From positions 1 through 46,522 of IMG/VR virus record IMGVR_UViG_3300048091_000230: a DNA stretch of 46,522 nt; one strand, 5' to 3'. Position numbers and translations under genes: made by a program. How positions within the stretch are numbered: the first letter of the stretch is position 1; the number at the start of each line of letters is the position of its first letter. Of the stretch, positions 6,859 to 15,753 are shown piece after piece. The notes beneath the pieces are model-generated. The model was not told the DNA's origin. It did no database searches and saw only the letters and a program-made list of their open reading frames with translations. This stretch comes from a virus.

Positions 6859-7389
6859 TTAAAAACCGATTGCGAAGTATCGGGCGACGCCGGTCGAATA
6901 GCTCGACCCGCCCGTGCTACCACCCGTGAGAGAAAACCCTGTCTTCGACAGGTTGCCGCAGCCATACGCGTAGTCCTGATTGCCTGAGTCAGTGGCGACA
7001 GCCTGGAGGCATGCCGTCGGAAACGTAACCGGAAACGTGATCAGGTTTCCGGACGACGTCGAGCTCGCCGAGCCCGTCCCCCACTGAAGAATGAGCCCCC
7101 CAGGCAAGGGCACCCAGTCATTGCCAGTGAATACGTGCCCCGCCCTTCCCGGGCCGTACAGTGCCTGCAGCGCCGTCAGGACTTGGTTGTAGGTGGTCTT
7201 CGACGGAGTAACTCCTCCAGCCGTCAGGATGCTCATGAGCTCTTCCTGGATCGAGTTGAACCAGGACGCGCGCTCGAGCGTGGCGGGCACACCGGTGGTC
7301 GGATTTCCTTCGGTCCAGAAGCCCGGCGTACCCGCCGCCTCCGGCGTTGGCATTTGGGAGGCAGCTGACGGATCGTCGATTCGAAACAT
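6859..7389 (-). CDS. tail fibre/collar protein
   Basis: A 176-residue fibre protein. The N-terminus (RIDDPSAASQMPTPEAAGTPGFWTEG) and the LERASWFNSIQEELM segment are typical of short fibres in Mu-like prophages. The C-terminal ILQWGTG ... FPVTFPTACLQAVATD ... ARYFAIGF is the gp53-like fibre tip fold. The start at 7389 has GAGGAT upstream. It should form the receptor-binding end of the tail. It is short, so the long adhesin role may be partly taken by the proteins at 27.8-30.9 kb. Confidence 0.85.
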   Translation of the reverse strand: MFRIDDPSAASQMPTPEAAGTPGFWTEGNPTTGVPATLERASWFNSIQEELMSILTAGGVTPSKTTYNQVLTALQALYGPGRAGHVFTGNDWVPLPGGLILQWGTGSASSTSSGNLITFPVTFPTACLQAVATDSGNQDYAYGCGNLSKTGFSLTGGSTGGSSYSTGVARYFAIGF

Positions 7390-7399
7390 GGGTGATCCT

Positions 7400-7996
7400 C
7401 TACGAGTAGGTGAAGAACAAAACGGTGTGCGCCGGCGCGATCGCGCGCAGCTCACACTCAAGGACGGCATTGCCCCAGCTGGCCAGCGGCTCGCCGGCGG
7501 CCGCAGTGCCGACGCGCGAGCGCACGACGGTGTTCAGGGCCGAGCTGACGCTCCAAGCATGCGCCCAGGCCGGGCCGCACAGCGGTTGCCCGACGCGCGA
7601 TTGGCCGACGCGCGCCGGCATGTACTGCTTGATGGTGATCGTGTAGCCCAAGTTCTTGGCGAACGCGATCATGTAGGCTGGCGTCTGCCCGCCGACGCCG
7701 GTGAAACGCGCCACCACCTGCCCGCGCCGGCCTTGGATCGTCGGCGATGGCCCGGCGCATGGATCCGGAAGCCCGAGCGTCGCCTCCCACTCCGGCAACA
7801 GCTGGAATGTCGTGGCCGGAAACGCATCGACCACCAGGTCGTTGGCGCGGCCGTTCGAGCGTGCATAGCTTTGCGCCAGGCCCAGGGCCAGCTTCGTTTG
7901 CACAGCGTCCGATTCACGAGGCCAGGCGCGCCCGCGCGGCAGCAGCGCCTGCAGCGCCGCCTGGTAGTCGGCGGCTGAATAAAGCGGTGCGGCCAT
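7400..7996 (-). CDS. baseplate protein, Mu gp48/DUF2313 (YmfQ) family
   Basis: A 198-residue protein with the family opening YSAADYQAALQALLPRGRAW and the later LPEWEATLGLPDPC and RRGQVVARFTGVGGQTPAYM segments. Mu gp48-type proteins link the baseplate wedge to the fibre. The gene follows the gp47 homologue with two bases between. The start at 7996 was chosen over a much longer frame because it begins at the family N-terminus. Confidence 0.9.
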   Translation of the reverse strand: MAAPLYSAADYQAALQALLPRGRAWPRESDAVQTKLALGLAQSYARSNGRANDLVVDAFPATTFQLLPEWEATLGLPDPCAGPSPTIQGRRGQVVARFTGVGGQTPAYMIAFAKNLGYTITIKQYMPARVGQSRVGQPLCGPAWAHAWSVSSALNTVVRSRVGTAAAGEPLASWGNAVLECELRAIAPAHTVLFFTYS

Positions 7997-7998
7997 GG

Positions 7999-9117
7999 TC
8001 AGGTCCAGGTAATAGTGCCGACGGTCGGGAGCTGGCCGGCGCCGTTGGCGATGTCGGCGTTCGGCGACACGATGACGAAGTCGTTGACGCCCGAAACCGC
8101 GGCGATCGCCGACCATGCGTGCGCCAGCGGAATCGACCCGCCCGGAACACCATCGGTCATGAATACGCCTGCAATCGCGGCTTGCACGGCGGCGCGCGCG
8201 GCGACAGGGATGCCCTTGAGCGTGAAGGCGACCGGATTCGCAAGCGGCGCCACGGCGTAAATCAGCGCGGTCACCGGCTGCAGCGGCAGCAGGGCATTCG
8301 CTACCAGCAGCTGGTCGCCGGTCGCATGCGCGGCTGCACGGGTCTCGGCGGTGGCCGTGCCGTTGAAGCCCTGCGGGAATCCATTCTGCGCCGCGCGCGT
8401 GACGTCGAACATCGTGTAGACCACCACGGTGCCGGCGCCGTACCCGTTCGGTGCGCACCAGGCGCGCGTCACGCCCGGCACCTGCAGCGCCCAGCGCACG
8501 TAATCTGATTGGGCGCCGCCCTGGGGCTGGTTTTGGTAGGCGTACAGCATGCGCGTGCGCAACGCGCTGTTCGTTTCAAGGTCGGCGCCGCCGGCAAATG
8601 CCGTCGATACCGCGCCGTTAGACTGGACACCGGCGATGGACTGGCCGAGCGTCATCACAGCGCCGACGGCGGTGTTACCGAAAGCGCCCAGCTGGCCAGT
8701 CGAATCGGCATCCGCCGTCGCGCTGACTGCCGCTGTGCCGCCGGCGCCGATCGCCGCCGCGGCCTGGACAGTGAAGGATGCGCCGTCGCCGCGCACCAGC
8801 TTGGCGCCGGCCGGGATGATTGCGCCGGCAGCGCCGTTGAAGGTGACGGCGCCGACGGCCGACGTCGCGGGGATGCGCACGATGCCGATCAGGCCGGCCC
8901 ACCCTTCCAGGAATTCATCCGTGGCGGTGAACGGGACCGCCTGCTTGGCAATCCAGTCGAGGTAACCGTAGTGCAGGTTGGCCAAGCCGGCCTGGGCGGC
9001 GCCCATGATGTTGAGCGGCGAATGGCGCAGCAGCGGGTCCGATCCGGGCAGCGAGGACGCGATGTCCTGCGCCGCCTGCGTGCGCAGGTCGGACAATGTA
9101 GGGCGTGCAAAAGGCAT
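7999..9117 (-). CDS. baseplate wedge protein J (Mu gp47-like)
   Basis: A 372-residue baseplate J/gp47 family protein. The N-terminal RPTLSDLRTQAAQDIAS and SPLNIMGAAQAGLANLHYGYLDWIAKQ, and the central NQPQGGAQSDYVRWALQVPGVTRAWC, are the characteristic stretches. It forms the wedge ring of contractile tails. The start at 9117 matches the family N-terminus. It lies between gp46 and gp48 homologues as in Mu. Confidence 0.95.
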   Translation of the reverse strand: MPFARPTLSDLRTQAAQDIASSLPGSDPLLRHSPLNIMGAAQAGLANLHYGYLDWIAKQAVPFTATDEFLEGWAGLIGIVRIPATSAVGAVTFNGAAGAIIPAGAKLVRGDGASFTVQAAAAIGAGGTAAVSATADADSTGQLGAFGNTAVGAVMTLGQSIAGVQSNGAVSTAFAGGADLETNSALRTRMLYAYQNQPQGGAQSDYVRWALQVPGVTRAWCAPNGYGAGTVVVYTMFDVTRAAQNGFPQGFNGTATAETRAAAHATGDQLLVANALLPLQPVTALIYAVAPLANPVAFTLKGIPVAARAAVQAAIAGVFMTDGVPGGSIPLAHAWSAIAAVSGVNDFVIVSPNADIANGAGQLPTVGTITWT

Positions 9118-9118
9118 G

Positions 9119-10408
9119 TCAGGATCCGAAGAAAGTAAGGTGCAGGCCTTGCGGCGTGGGCGCCGCCGGCGTCGCCAGCGCGGCCCACAGCGATGAGGAA
9201 TTGAGCGCGATAATGCCCCCGCTGCTTTCGTACGCGACCACGCGTGCGCCGAGCTGGCTGCGCGCGCTCCACTCGACCGTGATTCCGAAGCGTGCGACCA
9301 CGCCGTCATCGATCAGCCACTGCAGGGCTTCGGCGATGTAGCCCTGCGCGCGCACAAGCGTTTCATCGGTCTGCTTCGCGCGGCTGAGCAGCCAAAGGCG
9401 GGACCCGACTGGGTATGCCGGATCGTCACCCCACCAGCCGCGCGGGTCAGTGGTGCCATCCGGGATGACGTCGTCAGGCGCCGCAACGCGATCGGTAAAT
9501 AGGCTGAGCAAGACTGCGCTCGGCAGATCGTTCCCAGTCGCCAGACCACCGCCCTGATTGAAGACATTGAGCGTATAGCTGCCGGTCCAGGTTAGTCGGG
9601 CGCCAGCTGCTGGCGCGCTGGCCAGGGTGATGACCGCATTCGCCGCAAGCGTATAGTCCGTTACTGTCACGGCAGACGCACCTGTCGGGATGTAACTGCC
9701 GGCGACAGCCGCGTCCTCATATTGCGGCGCAAAGAAAGTCGCGGACACGTTCGCCTGCCCCATCCGTACGGGGGCCATGTTATTGGAGCCCGTTGCGGTC
9801 GGCAGGAACGTCGCCGTGCACTCGTACCACCCAGGCAATGACAAAGGAACGATCGTCGCACCCGTGCAGATGCCGTTCACGGAACTGACGCTACCCTGGC
9901 CGGAAAGCGTAAAAGTTGCATTGCCCACCTGAGTGAAGCTGTGGATGTCGAAGCTGTTGGTCGAGCCAGCGCATGCTCGAATTCGAACGGTGAATGGAAC
10001 GCCGGCAACGGCCGAAATGGCCTGGTAGTAGTAGGTGCCGCTCCCGGTCCCATCGGTGGTGATCGTCTGGGCGTTATTCGAGCCATCGGGTGCCGGCGCA
10101 GGCGTGACGCTGCTGACGCGAGCGGCCGCCCATCCGGTGCCGAATGCCGCTGATTGGATAAACCGATTCGTTCTCGGCGTCGGGTACAGCAGCTGGTTGC
10201 CTTGCCAGTCGCTGCGGTAAATCTGCGCAACCAGATTGCTAACCTGGCTCGCGCCCGGAACCAGGCGAAACTGTGCTGCAGCGCCATCGCCGACGCCAAA
10301 AAGTTGAGGCGTCGCTACCGCGAGCTGTGTCGGCGTGACCGACGCTTGGTTCAGCACCCAATCGCCACGGCTAAGCGCTGGCGACCAGGCGATCGAAATG
10401 TCGCTCAC
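9119..10408 (-). CDS. Gp46-family baseplate protein with a large inserted domain
   Basis: A 429-residue protein. Residues 1-17 (MSDISIAWSPALSRGDW) and 291-429 (TGNDLPSAVLLSLFTDRV ... DPRGWWGDDP ...) are the two parts of a normal Mu gp46 protein of about 150 residues. Between them lie about 270 residues that do not belong to that family. These comprise a GDGAAAQFRL-type segment, then a beta-rich, carbohydrate-binding-like stretch (NRFIQSAAFGTGWAAARVS ... WYECTATFLP). The start is GTG at 10408, overlapping the preceding stop. Baseplate role is secure; the insertion probably projects from the baseplate and might bind glycans. Confidence 0.88.
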   Translation of the reverse strand: MSDISIAWSPALSRGDWVLNQASVTPTQLAVATPQLFGVGDGAAAQFRLVPGASQVSNLVAQIYRSDWQGNQLLYPTPRTNRFIQSAAFGTGWAAARVSSVTPAPAPDGSNNAQTITTDGTGSGTYYYQAISAVAGVPFTVRIRACAGSTNSFDIHSFTQVGNATFTLSGQGSVSSVNGICTGATIVPLSLPGWYECTATFLPTATGSNNMAPVRMGQANVSATFFAPQYEDAAVAGSYIPTGASAVTVTDYTLAANAVITLASAPAAGARLTWTGSYTLNVFNQGGGLATGNDLPSAVLLSLFTDRVAAPDDVIPDGTTDPRGWWGDDPAYPVGSRLWLLSRAKQTDETLVRAQGYIAEALQWLIDDGVVARFGITVEWSARSQLGARVVAYESSGGIIALNSSSLWAALATPAAPTPQGLHLTFFGS

Positions 10409-10995
10409 TGAGTTCCTTTCGTCGGATCGGATTGAACGGTACTCGTGCCCGATGCAACGTGGGCCACGGGGTGCGTATGCTGGTTGTAGATCGAGCGCAT
10501 CTGCGCCATCGTGTTCTGGTTCGAGCCGACGTTGTCGATGATGTCGCCGGTACATTCGAAAAGCGGGGTTTCCGCGCGGATCTTGGTCGCGGCCTTGATC
10601 GTGACTGTGCCGGCATCGCTGACGGTCACGTCCTGCCCTTTTGCCTCGACGACGATGCCGCCAGTGGCCGTCAGGTAAACGTACTTGCCGTCCTGGCTGT
10701 AGACCATGGTTTCGCCGGCCTTCATCCCGCGCGGCCGGGACTGCTGATGGCCCGTGGCAATGATCGCGCCGCTGGTGCGGTCTCCGCCCATGAACACCAG
10801 GACGGCGTCGGACCCGACGGGCGGCATCGAGGCCAGGCCGAACTCGCCCAGGCGCGGGATGTTGTCCTTCACCTCGTCCTTGCCGAGCTGCACTTGCAGG
10901 AGCTGCACGTTGCCAGCGTCGTCGCCGGTCGTCACGCGACCGCGCGCGACCAGGTGTAGCACGCGCTGGTACAGGCGCTGGATGGAATCAATCAT
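10405..10995 (-). CDS. baseplate assembly protein V / spike (Mu gp45-like)
   Basis: A 196-residue central spike protein of the phage baseplate V/gp45 family. The OB-fold region (VQLLQVQLGKDEVKDNIPRLGEFGLASMPPVGSDAVLVFMGGDR) is followed by a beta-helix stretch (GIVVEAKGQDVTVSDAGTVTIKA). The C-terminal YNQHTHPVAHVASG has the His-x-His pattern that holds iron at many spike tips. Its stop and start overlap both neighbours by four bases, as in a coupled baseplate operon. Confidence 0.95.
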   Translation of the reverse strand: MIDSIQRLYQRVLHLVARGRVTTGDDAGNVQLLQVQLGKDEVKDNIPRLGEFGLASMPPVGSDAVLVFMGGDRTSGAIIATGHQQSRPRGMKAGETMVYSQDGKYVYLTATGGIVVEAKGQDVTVSDAGTVTIKAATKIRAETPLFECTGDIIDNVGSNQNTMAQMRSIYNQHTHPVAHVASGTSTVQSDPTKGTQ

Positions 10996-12077
10996 TTCGC
11001 TGCCTGCTGATCGACGCCGGCCAGGCTCGGTTGCAGCACGACTGGCTGCGGCAGGAAAGCTTCCGGCGGCATCAACACCAGGTCCGCCGTGGTGCCGCCG
11101 CCCAGGTTGCGGCTGTAAGTCACCTCGGTGATCAACCACTTTTCGTCCGGCAGCTTCAAGCCCGGCAGGCTGATCGGCGCCAGCGTGTTGGGCTCCCATA
11201 GCTTGCCATCCGCGTCTCGCCAGCTGTCGATCGTCACGTTCAGCGCGCGCGAACGACCGTAGCGGCGCGCTACTTCCCATTCCACGCGCTTCTTGAGCAC
11301 TGGCCAGCCTGCGCTATCACCGGGTTCCGCGATGATCGCCAGGCGCCGGTGCCGGGGCACGCGCTCATCGACGCCCGGCACCTGGAGGTTGCCCACGTCG
11401 CCTACGTCGAGGAAGGTGTCGAAAGACTGGATGTAGCCGTAAATTTCCGAGTATCGCTGGTCGAGCGAGTACTCGATGCTGGCGCGCTGGACGTTCTGCC
11501 CTTCGACCATGCCGCTCGCTGCTTCACCATCACCCGCGCGAGTCAAGAGCAAATTCCCGTCCGCCGTTTCATACGCGAGCAGAGCTGCAAAGCGGCATAC
11601 CCGTTCGATAATCTGGAACGGTGTTTCGCCCAGTATCAGATTCTGGACCGGGATCTGGACAACGTCCTCGACGTCTTGTAGGACGACGATTTTCTGCCCA
11701 TCGGTACCGTACGGGGTAGCGAGTTTGGTTGCGATATCGAACGCCGTCGTGCTGCTGATCTGCCCTCCCGGCCACTCTGCCGAGCAGTCGACCAGATCGG
11801 CGCATTTGCCGCGCCCGGAAACCGTGATCGAGTGCTGCGCGCGATCGAGCAGCATGCCAACGCGGTCGATGTAGCCGGTGACGACTGGATCAGTGCCCAG
11901 CTTGACGAGGCAGAAGTCGCCGGTTTTAACTGTGAACTTATCCACATCGTCGGGGTAAAGCTCGGTCAGTTCGATCGAGAAGTCCGACGGCATTCGCTCG
12001 ATCCCGCGCGTGACGCGCACGCCGGTCCAGCCGGACAGCGCAACGCCGCCGACTTCAAGAATCAGGTCATCAGGCAT
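10992..12077 (-). CDS. baseplate hub protein (Mu gp44 / P2 gpD-like)
   Basis: A 361-residue hub protein. LILEVGGVALSGWTGVRVTRGIERMPSDFSIEL is the usual opening, with GYIDRVGMLLDRAQHSITVSGRGKCADLVDCSA and the C-terminal WLITEVTYSRNLGGGTTADLVLMPPEAFLP. It forms the trimeric hub that holds the spike. The order hub, spike, gp46, gp47, gp48 follows Mu exactly. Confidence 0.93.
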   Translation of the reverse strand: MPDDLILEVGGVALSGWTGVRVTRGIERMPSDFSIELTELYPDDVDKFTVKTGDFCLVKLGTDPVVTGYIDRVGMLLDRAQHSITVSGRGKCADLVDCSAEWPGGQISSTTAFDIATKLATPYGTDGQKIVVLQDVEDVVQIPVQNLILGETPFQIIERVCRFAALLAYETADGNLLLTRAGDGEAASGMVEGQNVQRASIEYSLDQRYSEIYGYIQSFDTFLDVGDVGNLQVPGVDERVPRHRRLAIIAEPGDSAGWPVLKKRVEWEVARRYGRSRALNVTIDSWRDADGKLWEPNTLAPISLPGLKLPDEKWLITEVTYSRNLGGGTTADLVLMPPEAFLPQPVVLQPSLAGVDQQAAK

Positions 12078-12107
12078 GTAAATCCGTAAAGTTGATCGCC
12101 CGCAGGG

Positions 12108-13424
12108 CTACGTCAGCGCCTTGAAGCTGGTCGGCATGAAAGCCGGGTGAACAGCGCCTGACTGCGCGACCATGGCGTAGGCGCGGCTGGAGTCGCGGTA
12201 GACGCGCTGCGCCAGGGCCAGGGCCGGCATGGGCGCCCTGGTCGAAATCGTGATTGTCGACGGCAGGCCAGCGCCACGTGCGGTAAGGTCCGATGACACT
12301 GCGGCGCGCACTGCGCGCAACGAGTTGTAGACGGCGTCCTCATACTGGTTGCCGGCGGTCGTGATCTCGGCGTCGAGAGCCTTGCACACGGTCGAGCGCA
12401 GAGCCGTCGCGTCGTCGACCGAGTGCGGCTGGTACTGCGCTGCAGCGCGCGCGAGCGCCACGACAGCGGCGCGCCGGAACAGATCGCCCGTTGCGGCCTG
12501 GATCGCTTTGATCGATACGCCGATCGGCGACGCAGGCACGGCTGTTTGCGTCAGCGGCTGGGCCAGGGTTTGCAGCAGGCGGATCGCATCGGCTGGATTG
12601 CTTACGGTGGCCAGCACGGCGGAGGCCTGGCCCTGGGCGGCGCCGGCGAAGCCACCAGCTGATCCCGCGCTCAGCCCGGCCGCCGAAGTGGCCAAGGCGC
12701 TGCCAGCCAGCGACACAGTCCCGCGCGCCACGGAGGCCTGAGCGATCAGGGTGGGTACCGTGGCGCCCGGCTGTACGCCAGAGCTCGTCCCTGGCAGCGA
12801 CGTTGACTGGCCGGTGAAGCGCCCGAAACTGCCGGGCAGCTCGCTCACCAGGTTCGTCAGGTTGGTTGCGTCATTGGCCAGGCGCTGCGCCGTGCGTGAC
12901 CACGTCGACGCCATGGCGACGGCCTGCGCCACCACGGCCGCCCCTCGGGCCAGCGCGCCAGCCGTCAGCTGCGAAAAGCTCGCGCCGGCAGCGGCGTCGG
13001 CCACATCGGCAACCAAGTAGACCGCGTCGCCGGTCGACGCATCACTGGTCGGAAACTCCTGCAGGCCGGACAGGATGAACGTAAAGCTGATGTCGAACAC
13101 TCGCTGCCGGTCCCAACGCTCCTGAAACGACAGCGGCCCCAGCAGCGACCCCTGCAAGATTCCGTAGGTCGGGTGCTCCAACGTTGCATCGCCGGCCTGC
13201 TCAGCAGCCTCAATCAGGCGTGCGCGCTGGTCGACAACGTCATCCCCGAAAATGTAGCCGCGCACGGAAAATCTTCGAGCAGATCGGCCCAGATCCTCGA
13301 CCCACACGTCATCGCGATACGGATACTCGTGCACGACGTTGCGCCGGCCGAAGTGGCCATCGCCCTCAAGTACAACGAAAGGGATGCCCCGCAGGTACGC
13401 GAATCTCACTGGTTTATTGCTCAA
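12108..13424 (-). CDS. DNA circularisation-domain tail protein (Mu gp43-like)
   Basis: A 438-residue protein with the N-terminal DNA-circulation domain (residues about 5-95: FAYLRGIPFVVLEGDGHFGRRNVVHEYP, WVEDLGRSARRFSVRGYIFGDD). The C-terminal Ala-rich part and QRVYRDSSRAYAMVAQSG ending are also family-typical. In Mu, gp43 is a baseplate/tail-tip component; the domain name reflects history. The start is TTG at 13424, overlapping the tape-measure stop (TTGA). Confidence 0.92.
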   Translation of the reverse strand: MSNKPVRFAYLRGIPFVVLEGDGHFGRRNVVHEYPYRDDVWVEDLGRSARRFSVRGYIFGDDVVDQRARLIEAAEQAGDATLEHPTYGILQGSLLGPLSFQERWDRQRVFDISFTFILSGLQEFPTSDASTGDAVYLVADVADAAAGASFSQLTAGALARGAAVVAQAVAMASTWSRTAQRLANDATNLTNLVSELPGSFGRFTGQSTSLPGTSSGVQPGATVPTLIAQASVARGTVSLAGSALATSAAGLSAGSAGGFAGAAQGQASAVLATVSNPADAIRLLQTLAQPLTQTAVPASPIGVSIKAIQAATGDLFRRAAVVALARAAAQYQPHSVDDATALRSTVCKALDAEITTAGNQYEDAVYNSLRAVRAAVSSDLTARGAGLPSTITISTRAPMPALALAQRVYRDSSRAYAMVAQSGAVHPAFMPTSFKALT

Positions 13425-15355
13425 GGCATTCCTCCGGATGGCATGGCCATTGCGATGCGAACCGGCGTCGAGTTGCCAGTTTGTGTTTTCGCGGTGGCAG
13501 TTGTGCCTGGCGGAGCGCCGCGCAGCTCAAGCACGACGTGCATCGTTTTCTCTTCGATCGCGGCATTGTTGGCTTGGGCCGCGCCGTTCTCGAACCGCGC
13601 CATGGTCGAAATGAGCTTCGCCATGGTGTCGCTGTTGTCCCGGTCAATCGGCCCGCTGCCGATGACGTCTTCGATCGACTTCACGTAGTTCGCGTTCTTG
13701 GCGGCGCTGTTGCCTGGGGCGTTCGGTGGCGACCAGCGATTTACGATGGCGGCCGGGGTGTTGATGCCGCGGCCGATCTTGCCGTACAGGTCGTCATAGG
13801 CATTTGCGATGCCCAGCTCCATCGTTGGGTACACGGCCTCTTGGCCGTTACGCTGAATATTTAGTGGGTTGTTGCTCCGGATGCCCAGCGGAGCTGCGCC
13901 AAGACTCGGCAGCCCCTTCAGCGCGCCGCCAGCCACGCGCGCCTGTGCGCCAGGCGTCAGCTGCAGGCGTTCGCGGTGGCTGATGTCGTACAAATCCTTG
14001 AGCGCGAAACCAGTCCGACCAATCTGGTACAGGCCCCACAGTGCAGCCAGCGGCAGCGCCAACCGGGTGGCCCCGGCAAGGGCAGCGCGCCCGAGTGCGC
14101 CAGCACCCACGGCACCAGCACCTGCTGCTGCAGCGCCTCCCACAGCCGCAGCACCGCCTCCTGCCGCGATGCCGGCTGTTCCGGCGGCAGCTGCGGCTCC
14201 CTCAGCTGCGGCGCCAGCGCCACCGAGAGCAGCCAGCATGCGTATTGCAGCCGGAATAACGGTCGTCGTCAGCGATGTCAAGCTCAGTGCGAGACTTGCA
14301 ACTGGCGCCAGCACATTGAGCGCCATGATGGCGCCGAAGGCAACGGCAGCATTCTGCCAGCCGCCGATCCTGTCGACCATGGTATCGATCGCCTTCACCA
14401 AGTTGGTCACGCCATCCAGCACCTTGTCGAAATCGATCCGCTGCAGCCATTTGGCGATGCCCTCGACAAACTTGGCCACCTTGCCGGCGATCAGCTCGCG
14501 GTTCTTCGAGACCCAAGCCGTCAGCTGCTCGAGCAGCGGCATCAGCACCGGCGTCAGTCGTTCGGCAATCGAATTGCGCAGGCCCTGCGTGGCCAGGTTC
14601 AGGTAGTTCAGCTGCAAGCCGAAGGCCTCTGCCTGTGCGATCGCCGCCGGTGACTGCACGGCGCCGAGTGCGGCCGCCTTTTTTTGATAGTCGTCGATCG
14701 CCTTGCCGCCCTTGCGCAGCAGCGGCAGCAGCGCCTCGACACCGAACTCGCGCGCGACCAGGCGCTGGGTCTCGACGCTCTTGATGTTGCCAACCGCCGC
14801 CGACACGTCCTTCAGGCTTCGCACCACATCGACGGAACCGTCGGCCGTCTGGTGGAAGCGAATGCCCAGCCGCGACATCAGCGCGAGCGCGCCTTGGTTT
14901 CGCCCCCAGCGTGCGTCGTTGATGGTGTCGCCCAGCGACTGCAGGCCACCGGCCAAGGATTCGGACCCGATGCCGGCCATTTGCGCGGCACCGCGCAGGC
15001 CCTGCAGCTGCGACGTGGTGACGCCCAAGTTGCGTGAGGTGTTCGCCACCTCGATACCCATCCGCCCCCATTCGGTGGCCATGGCAGCGACGCCGGCAAT
15101 CGAGCCGACGCCGATAACGCCGGCCAGCGGCGCGGCGATGCGGCCGACGGCGCCGGCCACGCGCTTGGCCGATCCTACGACACGCCCGAGCGATTTGTTG
15201 ACCTTGTCCAGGCCCAGCTCGCGCGCCAGGTTCGCGGCTGACTGCCGCACTTCCCTGACCGGCCGGGTGATGTTGGCGATCGACGCGTTGATCCGGCGGA
15301 CGGATGCGGTTGCCCGGTCGACAGCCGTGATCACGATCTTCAAATTATTTGCCAT
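13421..15355 (-). CDS. tape measure protein with C-terminal muramidase-like (P5) domain
   Basis: A 644-residue tape measure. Residues 1-360 are helical with the typical opening (LKIVITAVDRATASVRRINASIANITRPVREV) and a tail-tape-measure core. Residues about 340-460 hold hydrophobic and very Gly/Ala-rich segments. Residues 491-591 (GIRSNNPLNIQRNGQ ... IVNRWSPPNAPGNS ... NYVKSIEDVIG) resemble the lytic P5-type structural domain, which would open peptidoglycan during DNA entry. The short length predicts a short contractile tail. It is directly followed by the gp43 homologue with overlapping stop/start. Confidence 0.92.
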   Translation of the reverse strand: MANNLKIVITAVDRATASVRRINASIANITRPVREVRQSAANLARELGLDKVNKSLGRVVGSAKRVAGAVGRIAAPLAGVIGVGSIAGVAAMATEWGRMGIEVANTSRNLGVTTSQLQGLRGAAQMAGIGSESLAGGLQSLGDTINDARWGRNQGALALMSRLGIRFHQTADGSVDVVRSLKDVSAAVGNIKSVETQRLVAREFGVEALLPLLRKGGKAIDDYQKKAAALGAVQSPAAIAQAEAFGLQLNYLNLATQGLRNSIAERLTPVLMPLLEQLTAWVSKNRELIAGKVAKFVEGIAKWLQRIDFDKVLDGVTNLVKAIDTMVDRIGGWQNAAVAFGAIMALNVLAPVASLALSLTSLTTTVIPAAIRMLAALGGAGAAAEGAAAAAGTAGIAAGGGAAAVGGAAAAGAGAVGAGALGRAALAGATRLALPLAALWGLYQIGRTGFALKDLYDISHRERLQLTPGAQARVAGGALKGLPSLGAAPLGIRSNNPLNIQRNGQEAVYPTMELGIANAYDDLYGKIGRGINTPAAIVNRWSPPNAPGNSAAKNANYVKSIEDVIGSGPIDRDNSDTMAKLISTMARFENGAAQANNAAIEEKTMHVVLELRGAPPGTTATAKTQTGNSTPVRIAMAMPSGGMP

Positions 15356-15751
15356 CGCTCGCTTTCCTGATTCGTTCTGCCTGGTCGATCCACCACTTCA
15401 GCCCGCCGTCGCCGTTCCACGGGAGCGCCCACGCGTCGTGAGGCCCCCACCGGAAGTACAGCGTCAGCTCGGCGACGACGTCTCGCCAGTTTCCTGGCCA
15501 GTTGCCGTAAAGCTGCCCAAAAAATCGTTGCACGCCTGGAAGTCGCGCTGGCCCAGCAGCTCGACGACCTTCTTCGGCGCGCCTGCGATCTGCGAGATCA
15601 GCGAGATCGCGACGTCGACGTTATTGTCGCCGCCGGCGCGGGTGGCCTTCGACAGCTCGCCCGCGGTCGGTTCGCGCAGGTTCAGCTCGGCGACCGTCTG
15701 ATTGTTGAACTCGACCGGCTTGACCAGAACGATGGTTTTTTCTTCTTGCAT
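15345..15751 (-). CDS. tail assembly chaperone, -1 frameshift extended product
   Basis: The 95-codon frame starting ATG at 15751 carries a slippery heptamer TTTTTTG (15524-15518) in the correct phase (T TTT TTG). A -1 slip there enters a second frame (FFGQLYGNWPGNWRDVVAEL ...) and yields about 135 residues, ending at 15345. The extension has the Trp-rich character of the C-terminal halves of tail chaperones. Tailed phages, including Mu, make a short and an extended chaperone this way to coat the tape measure. The extension frame overlaps the tape-measure start by 11 bp. Confidence 0.82.
15464..15751 (-). CDS. phage tail assembly protein (Mu gp41-like), short form
   Basis: A 95-residue protein with the family pattern ETIVLVKPVEFN-like start (KTIVLVKPVEFNNQTVAELNL) and LREPTAGELSKATR, then a helical ISLISQIAGAPKKVVELL segment. 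It lies two bases after the tail tube gene and before the tape measure, the standard position of the tail assembly chaperone. It terminates 54 nt after the slippery site, giving the short product when ribosomes do not shift. Confidence 0.88.
   Translation of the reverse strand: MQEEKTIVLVKPVEFNNQTVAELNLREPTAGELSKATRAGGDNNVDVAISLISQIAGAPKKVVELLGQRDFQACNDFLGSFTATGQETGETSSPS
15485..15524 (-). promoter_or_regulatory. programmed -1 frameshift site
   Basis: Heptamer TTTTTTG (15524-15518), in phase as T TTT TTG of the chaperone frame. Downstream a hairpin GCCAG-GAAA-CTGGC (15498-15485) with a GAAA tetraloop could stimulate slippage; the 19-nt spacer is longer than the usual 5-9. The new frame stays open for 58 codons. 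Confidence 0.8.
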
Positions 15752-15753
15752 GC

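Noticed and set aside
7999-10995. Gp46 insertion as a mobile element or intron
   Set aside because: The insertion is in frame with no stop, no terminal repeats and no endonuclease or transposase motif.
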